Shown: positions 58,365 to 64,000 of the stretch, piece by piece
How positions within the stretch are numbered: the first letter of the stretch is position 1
How the letters are laid out: each line of letters starts with the position of its first letter
Assembly: GCA_029817715.1 (NCBI GenBank)
Contig: JARUPY010000607.1
Coordinates: 248,001-312,000, forward strand
DNA length: 64,000 nucleotides
DNA from: Melastoma dodecandrum
Lineage: Eukaryota > Streptophyta > Magnoliopsida > Myrtales > Melastomataceae
Reading direction: 5' to 3'
Notes under the pieces: model-generated
Seen by the model: the letters and a program-made list of their open reading frames with translations, nothing else
The model's database searches: none
Told to the model about the DNA's origin: nothing
Program-made: the position numbers and the translations under genes

Positions 58365-59914
58365 TTAGAATGGGAGCATATTTATAATTGATACAGCCTC
58401 ATGAAAAGCATAACACCAGAATCTTTTAGGAACACCTGCATGGGTTAACAGAGCTAATCCCACCTCAACAACGTGGCTATTCTTACGTTCTACGCGACCA
58501 TTTTGATGTAGCGTATAGGGACATAATAACTGATAGGAAATGCCTTGGTTGATTAAGAAATTGTGTAGGGAACGGAACTCCCCACCCCAGTTAGATCGAA
58601 CTGTGGCGATTGAGGCATTAAACTGTGTTTTGACCATGGCATTGAATTGAATGAATGCAGCCAAAGCCTGTGATTTGGTACAAAGGAAATAAATCTAGGT
58701 AAAGCGTGTAGCATCATCCACTAACAACATGAAATAACAATCACCAGTGATAGATTTTACTGGAGATGGTCCCCAAAGATTTGTATGAATTAACTGAAAA
58801 GGGAAAGAAGCATTTGAGGAAGAGAGTGGAAATGGTAACCTGTGATGTTTACTCAACGCACAAGTTTGACAGAATAGCAAAGTTTGTAAAGACATTGGAT
58901 CTGTAAAGGATCGTAAAACTCTATACAAAACTTCTGAACTTGGATGGCATAGTCTTAAGTGCCAAGTGGAGCTATCTACAAATGAATACTGCTGTCAAGG
59001 CTTGAACGTTGGGAATAAGTGCTGGTATGAGAGTTGTATGGGACGATGATGAGACTAAACTAGACGATGATGAGGTTGAAGCAGAGAACAACCTAGGTGC
59101 TGGACAATAAGGAGGAACTTGTACTGGAAATTTGTAAAGACCTTGGTGCATTTGTCCCATGAGAAGTATTTGATTTGTTGTCTTGTCCTTGACAAAACAA
59201 GAATCTGAGTGAAACTCAAGGAATACATTGTTATCTCGACAAAGTTTAGAGACACTAAGCAGATTTTGAGAAAGAGCAGGGGCATGAAGAGTGTTTAAAA
59301 GATTTAAGACACCTGATTCTGTCAAGATAAACTTATCACCAGTATGATATATGCAGCATGTGTACCATTACCTACAAGGACTGAAGAATTACCTTCATAG
59401 ATAGAGAGGTTATGAAGACTAGTAGAAGTAGGAGTCACATGATGAGTTGCCCCAAAGTCAAGGAGCCACTTCTCTGATGTGGAGGAGGGTTATGTTACAA
59501 AAGAAAAGTGTATAGTTGGTGGTATCATAGGTTCAAAAGGGTGAGCAGGCACTAGTAAATGATAAGTATCTGGTTGTGGGATAAAACATGTAGTAAAGTG
59601 TGTAAAGTGTGTTTATGGCTGATGGAAGGATGTGCTGTGGGAAGTCTGAGGTTGGGAATATGACTGGAAAGAGATATAGGAGGTATTCATCCGATAGTAA
59701 CAAGTCAGTGATGTATGACCTAGTTTGAAACAAATTTGGCATTTTTGTTTTGGCTTTAATAATGGACTACCAACTCCTGGAAATATATCTGAGGTAGCCG
59801 CTCTCATAGGAGGACGGCCAAGTAGACTTGACTGATTGTGTGGTGGTGTTGAGGGGTTCCATGGGGTTTTATGGTGGTATTGAGGGGGTGGTCTAAAAGT
59901 AGGTATAGGTTGAC
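58365..59914 (-). pseudogene. copia gag end, protease and integrase
   Basis: The zinc knuckle CQICFKLGHTSLTC lies near 59735-59700. A protease-like stretch (LLDFGATHHVT) lies near 59470; its catalytic triplet reads DFG instead of DTG/DSG. A GAG-pre-integrase region has CQTCALSKHHRLPF near 58870-58830. The integrase core follows (HTNLWGPS, LLVDDATRF, then RSNWGGEF and LHQNGRVERKN), with a stop at about 58695. Not functional. Confidence 0.8.
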
Positions 59915-60879
59915 TGTAGACATTGAAATTTTATTGATGTCGAAATAATGTCATTCGGCCCAAACCATATATTATATTGGCTGAATAATATGAAATATTT
60001 TGCACTTATATCTTAGTGTAAATATAATACACGGGCTTGAGATTATAAAAAAAGTTCAAGCCCAACTCATTTATTATTGGGTTTTAAAATTGTGGCCTAG
60101 CCCATATGCTAGCCCAATTAAGCATAACACAATTATAAAATGAACTGGGCCTAGCCCATATATCGGCCCATTCAAACTTCGGCCCAATCTGAAGTCCAGT
60201 CCAATCCAAATGTCGGCTCAATATAACCTTAAACCCACATGTATTTGTCCCACATCGGAAAGAAACACCACCTAAGAACTTCTCAACTCCTATATAAAGA
60301 GAGTCCATCCCCCTTATTTGAGACACAACTTGAAGAGTGAGGAGCTCATTCGATAACGAAGCTTTGAAGATCAAGATCAAGCTTCTTCAAGAACAAGCTT
60401 CTTCAAGATCAAGATCCAGCTTTCAAGATCAAGCTTCTTCAACAAGCCCTGGTTTTCTTCGTCCATCTTCAGAAGACTCCAGATCAAGCGTCACTCCTGA
60501 AGACTCCAGATCAAGCTTCTACAACAACCCTAGTGTTCTTCACCATCCCTAGAAGGCTCTCCAGATCAAGCTTTAGTAGCCCTAGTGTTATTCGCCCATA
60601 TCCAGAAGACTCTCCAGATCAAGCTTCTACAACCTTGGTGATCTTCGCCACTTCTGAAGACCCGCCGGATCAAGCTCTGCAGCTCCACTGTCTTCATCAA
60701 CATATTTCCCTAAAGCTCCAGCAGATATTTGCCAGAGCCTCAGCCCATCTATAGTGTGGATATCTTACGAGAATAGAATCAGAAGACTCACGTGCTTTGT
60801 CCGTGACTAGATATTGAACATGCTATTTCTTACGACAATTTGTACACTGATATTTCCCTACGAGATTTTAGTGTTCACA
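59915..60879 (+). mobile_element. LTR-like insertion inside copia gag
   Basis: Starts TGTAGACATTG and ends GTGTTCACA. It has a TATATAAAG box near 60290 followed by a leader with repeated AGATCAAGCTTCTTCAA- and AGACTCCAGATCAAGC-type units (60360-60680). It separates the first half of gag from the zinc-knuckle half, so it inserted into the older element. Flanking 5-mers TTGAC and CAGAC agree at three of five bases only. Best read as a solo LTR or an LTR remnant. Confidence 0.5.
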
Positions 60880-60969
60880 CAGACGACCAGATTGAGGCTT
60901 CCCACTGACACTGGAATTTAGAGATAAGAAATGTACCAGAGGGATTGTGCAATCTAGTCCCTGTCTCCG

Positions 60970-61650
60970 CTACATATGCAAATCATAGTTTAATAGTAGA
61001 TTCTGAGCATCCTCTATAATTGATTGATCCGAGCAACTATAAATTGATGTTACTACAGCATCATATTCAACAGACAACCCTTCTATCATACACCACAGAT
61101 AATCACGTTGGCTAACAGGTTCTCCAACTGCAGCTAGTTGTTCAGATAAACTCTTCAAGGTACTAAGATACTGTTGCATAATCCGACCCTCCTTCTTTAA
61201 CTGCTGCATTTGTATTTTCAGATTCATGACTCGTGAGGGAGAAACAGATTCATACCTGTTTTTTAATGTATCCCAGACTTCATTGGACATTCTGCAGCAA
61301 ACAACAAGTCCTAGTGGTTATGAGGTTAAGGCAGAAAAGAGAAAACTCATCACAGCTTTATCTGTTCGTTGCTAAACCTTGAACTCTGGGTTGGTTATAA
61401 GACACTCAGAGTCCAGAAATTGAGGTGGAGGAGTTGTGTGCCCGAAAATGTAATCCTCGAAACCTGCAGCAATGACTGTTGCCATCACTTGTCCCTTCCA
61501 TAGCAAGTAATTGCCTTCATCTTGCTTAACCAAGGATGCAAAAACACTTGTTGGAATATGCATCAGTGGGAAACTTGGCGTGCTGATATGGCCTGAGAGT
61601 CCTGAGTCAGGAGTTGCTGGAGCAGTAGGAGTAGACATATGTTCTGCCAT
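60970..61650 (-). pseudogene. copia gag, N-terminal part
   Basis: ATG at 61650 (MAEHMSTPTAPATPDS) opens a frame with NYLLWKGQVMATVIAAGFEDYI. After in-frame stops near 61370 and 61310 the same frame continues with VWDTLKNRYESVS, QYLSTLKSLSEQLAAVGEP and IEGLSVEYDAVV, typical UBN2-type gag. The nested LTR-like block follows. Confidence 0.8.
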
Positions 61651-61691
61651 CTCGTTAGGGTAGCTTCACGCTTTATGTGGCTCTGATACCA

Positions 61692-62033
61692 GGAGAAAAC
61701 AAAGATATTACAGAATCTGAGTAGGAATGAAGACATAATCCATAAGAAGACGGCTCGGGAAGAAGAAGAAGATAGAGGAGAAAGGAGAAACAGAGAAACT
61801 TGGAGGAAGGGAAAAACCCAGAAAAATTCTCTTCATTCCATATTGCATCAGTGCGAGTTGTGCACAGTCTTATAACTACCACACACCACAACAGAAGCAA
61901 CAGAATTATATCTGGAAAGACTAAAAGACCCCATCACACCAATCATGTTTTGCTATTATTTGAGAATCATGGACCTAGGGCAGGGCCTTAGAGCTTGGAC
62001 ATTGAATGGACAACGGATGACAGTCCAGTCACA
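61692..62033 (-). repeat. 5' LTR of the minus-strand copia element
   Basis: Starts TGTGACTGGACTGTC at 62033 and ends just before the primer-binding site. It is fully homologous to the 3' LTR only over its first ~155 bp, because that copy is truncated. Confidence 0.75.
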
Positions 62034-62042
62034 AACCAAAAA

Positions 62043-62554
62043 TGTTATGAATGTAATCCGAAGTTGAAATCTTGGAGAATCTGGTAGGTAATATCACATA
62101 AGATTTCGTGTGATATTATGGGATATCGAAAAGATATCGTCCTAGATTTTATTGTCTATTATAAATAGACGGATTGTCCAGAGGCTCGAATAGGAGAGTC
62201 GGATAGGTGAGATCCACGGGTTAGTGCGATGTAGACTCTATAACTAGGGTAAGGGAGGCGATGGGTTGTCGCGCTCGGGGGTCTCTGGTGAGTCGTTGTA
62301 CTGGGAACGAGTGATACACGGTGAACAGTCATGCTGTTTGGAGAGTCGGGTAGAGGGTTTTCTACGGGGACTCGGGGTGAAACTTTCTCAGGGCTTGTAA
62401 TCGTGTAACTCGTTGGTTATAGTGGAATCTCAAGGAGGACCTTCCCGTAGACATTGGTCAGTTTGGGCCAAACCACGTAAATCTGTGCGTCGGACATTGT
62501 CCCCTGTTATTCTTTCCACTTTCGTCATCGGCGCCGGCGGTTCCCGCCCCACCA
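62043..62554 (+). repeat. 5' LTR of non-autonomous element
   Basis: Ends CCCCACCA next to the primer-binding site. Contains the palindrome GTCTATTATAAATAGAC at 62154-62170, which encloses a TATAAAT core. Confidence 0.85.
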
Positions 62555-63508
62555 ATTGGTATCAGAGCGGGGTTGTGAAGATCAGTAGATTTCCTCGACG
62601 GAAGTTCAAAGGTGGCGAGCCTTGATAAGGCGAAGGATGACAATGCAGTGGGCGAGATGTCGACGAGAATGCAGATTGGTAAAACGAGTGCTTGGAAGAA
62701 GCACAAATGTATAGAGATATGCATGGGCTCATGGATTTTGAGCCAAGAAAGGACGTCGATGGGAGTTAGTGCACTAGGTTCGACATGGATACTTGCGGGA
62801 TCAACGGACGCGTTGAGATCAAGAGGGAACGAGTCTTTAGTTCCAGGGGAAGAAGTTTGAGGATTGAACTTCCCGTGGTGAGGCGAAGAAGTTTGAGGAT
62901 TGAACTTCTTGCGGTGAGGTGCAGTTCACCGGTTAATGATCAGGTGTGCGGAGCGCGGATAGTGAAAGCCACGTGGGTGCTAAGGCGCAAGTGGTTGTTC
63001 ATGCGGAATTTGGGGTCGGAGTCAAGAGAGTTGACAAGGCTCTTAAGGGCATGAGAATTTGATCAAGTTATCTAAAGCGGGTTTCTAGTTTCAGGTGGAG
63101 CGTTATCTAGCAACGCGAGTACATGGGTTGTGTACAGGCATGAGGGTGTCTAGCAGGTACAGCCGATGAGATAGTTCGGCGGTGATGCTCGCATTAACGG
63201 TGAAGTCAATAGTGAGGTGGAACGGATTAATGTTCCAAGTGGAGAAGTCTGGCAACGATCGACAGGTGGGACTTCTCGGGGTACCAAGAAGGTACTGAGT
63301 GCTGAGCGCAAGAAAGAGCTGGAGCCACGGCGCATAGTGGTTGCTCGGAAGCGCAAGTGCTGCGATCAGGTGAAATGTAGAGCGATTATCACATGTGGTG
63401 ATGACACGCTCAGGAAGACGCGACGGATGAAAAGGGAGCTTTTCGGAGCCTAGAAGATCTAGGAAGGAGATCTCGAAGATTTCAAGGACTTCGGCTCAAT
63501 GTGGAGAT

Positions 63509-63869
63509 TGTTAGGAATGTAATCCGAAGTTGAAATCTAGGAGAATCTGGTAGGTAATATCACATAAGAATTCGTGTGATATCATGGGATATTGAAAAGA
63601 TATCGTCCTAGATTTTATTGTCTATTATAAATAGACGGCTTGTCTAGAGGTTCGAATAGGAGAGTCGGATAGGTGAGATCCACGGGTTAGTACGACGTAG
63701 ACTCAGGTAAGGTATGCGACGAGTTGTCGCACTCCGAAATGTGTAATGGTGTAACTCGTTAATTATAGAGGAATCTCAAATAGGTCCCCCATAAACGTAG
63801 ACCGATTTGGGCCGAAACCCGTAAATCTATGCGTCGGAGATCGTAGCGCCGACGGTTCCTGCCCCAACA
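63509..63869 (+). repeat. 3' LTR of non-autonomous element
   Basis: Follows a purine tract (TGTGGAGA) and carries the same palindrome at 63620-63636. It ends 35 bp before the ATG of the next gene. Confidence 0.85.
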
Positions 63870-63904
63870 AATAAATAAGTCCAATCCCGATAGAAGCCGC
63901 CACC

Positions 63905-64000
63905 ATGGCTTCGCGCAGGCTCCTATCCTCCCTCCTCCGCTCCTCCGGCCGCCGATCCCCCTTCTCCACATCTCCAGCCGCCACCAGACTCTCCCTCGGC
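63905..64000 (+). CDS. Mitochondrial ATP synthase subunit beta, 5' end only
   Basis: The ATG at 63905 in GCCGCCACCATGG, an ideal Kozak context, opens 32 codons that run to the window edge. The peptide begins MASRRLLSSLLRSSGRRSP and is Arg/Ser/Leu-rich with no acidic residues, the form of a mitochondrial presequence. This start is characteristic of the plant nuclear gene for the F1 beta subunit, the catalytic subunit of ATP synthase. The mature part lies outside the window, so the call rests on the presequence alone. A non-autonomous LTR element ends 35 bp upstream. Confidence 0.7.
   Translation, partial: MASRRLLSSLLRSSGRRSPFSTSPAATRLSLG

Larger units (their letters stand above)
56149..62033 (-). 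mobile_element. Decayed Ty1/copia element, minus strand, with nested insertion
   Basis: Read on the minus strand: 5' LTR about 62033-61692, primer-binding site TGGTATCAGAGCCACAT at 61691-61675, gag, an inserted LTR-like block (59915-60879), the rest of gag, protease, integrase, reverse transcriptase, RNase H, then a truncated 3' LTR (about 56325-56149). The two LTRs share long blocks such as CACACACCACAAC and CATCACACCAATCATG (plus strand). Many stops make it non-functional. Confidence 0.88.
62043..63869 (+). mobile_element. Non-autonomous LTR retroelement next to ATP synthase gene
   Basis: The 5' LTR is 62043-62554 and the 3' LTR 63509-63869; both begin TGTTA(T/G)GAATGTAATCCG and end with a CCCCA(C/A)CA-type terminus. 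The primer-binding site TTGGTATCAGAGCGGGG begins at 62556. About 950 bp of internal DNA has no gag or pol homology, so movement needs another element's enzymes (a TRIM- or LARD-like form). The 3' LTR lacks ~150 bp present in the 5' copy. Flanks AAAAA (62038-62042) and AATAA (63870-63874) form an imperfect target duplication. Confidence 0.85.

Noticed and set aside
1..64000. tRNA genes, rRNA, CRISPR arrays and operon-type features
   Set aside because: TGGTATCAGAGC strings are retroelement primer-binding sites, not tRNA genes; no B-box/A-box pair or spaced repeat array was seen by eye.

Overview
This is nuclear DNA from a flowering plant, probably a eudicot; the species cannot be fixed from sequence alone. 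Genes have many short introns with GT-AG borders (one GC-AG). The gene set is plant-typical: a chlorophyll-pathway methyltransferase, an R2R3-MYB repressor, two MATE/DTX transporters, a plant-type QSOX, ALIX, a DUF4228 protein and a mitochondrial ATP synthase beta presequence. Transposable-element debris fills the space between genes. There are no prokaryotic, organellar or CRISPR features.

Layout. 1-16 kb: a secreted proline-rich protein (minus), 7 kb with no recognisable gene, an R2R3-MYB repressor (minus, 3 exons), a complete small TRIM retroelement with a 5-bp target duplication, then CHLM and ribose-5-phosphate isomerase in tandem (plus). 16.5-22.3 kb: a minus-strand TRIM and a decayed GC-rich Ty1/copia element with both LTRs. 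22.8-31.3 kb: an 8-exon MATE gene, two adjacent pseudogenes (DUO1-like MYB and fasciclin-like AGP), and an 11-exon QSOX1 (minus). 31.6-38.9 kb: a 75-bp tandem repeat, an unknown ORF, an intact FAR1-type MULE transposase ORF, and a convergent multi-exon transposon-type gene broken by an LTR-like insertion. 41-54.8 kb is gene-dense: DUF4228 (minus), ALIX (plus, 8 exons), a His/Ser/Lys-rich nuclear protein (plus), a pKIWI502-like flavin reductase (plus, 5 exons) and a second MATE (minus, 6 exons). 56-63.9 kb: a decayed minus-strand copia element carrying another LTR-like insertion, then a non-autonomous LTR element. That last element ends only 35 bp before the start codon of a mitochondrial ATP synthase beta gene, which runs off the window.

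The genes form no operon-like unit; each is an independent housekeeping, transport or regulatory gene. The observations most worth following are the LTR element next to the ATP synthase gene, the two- or three-gene MULE neighbourhood, and the DUO1-like pseudogene. Spliced models were built by hand. Each CDS listed as intact stays in frame across all joins and ends at a stop codon; none has been compared with transcripts or databases.
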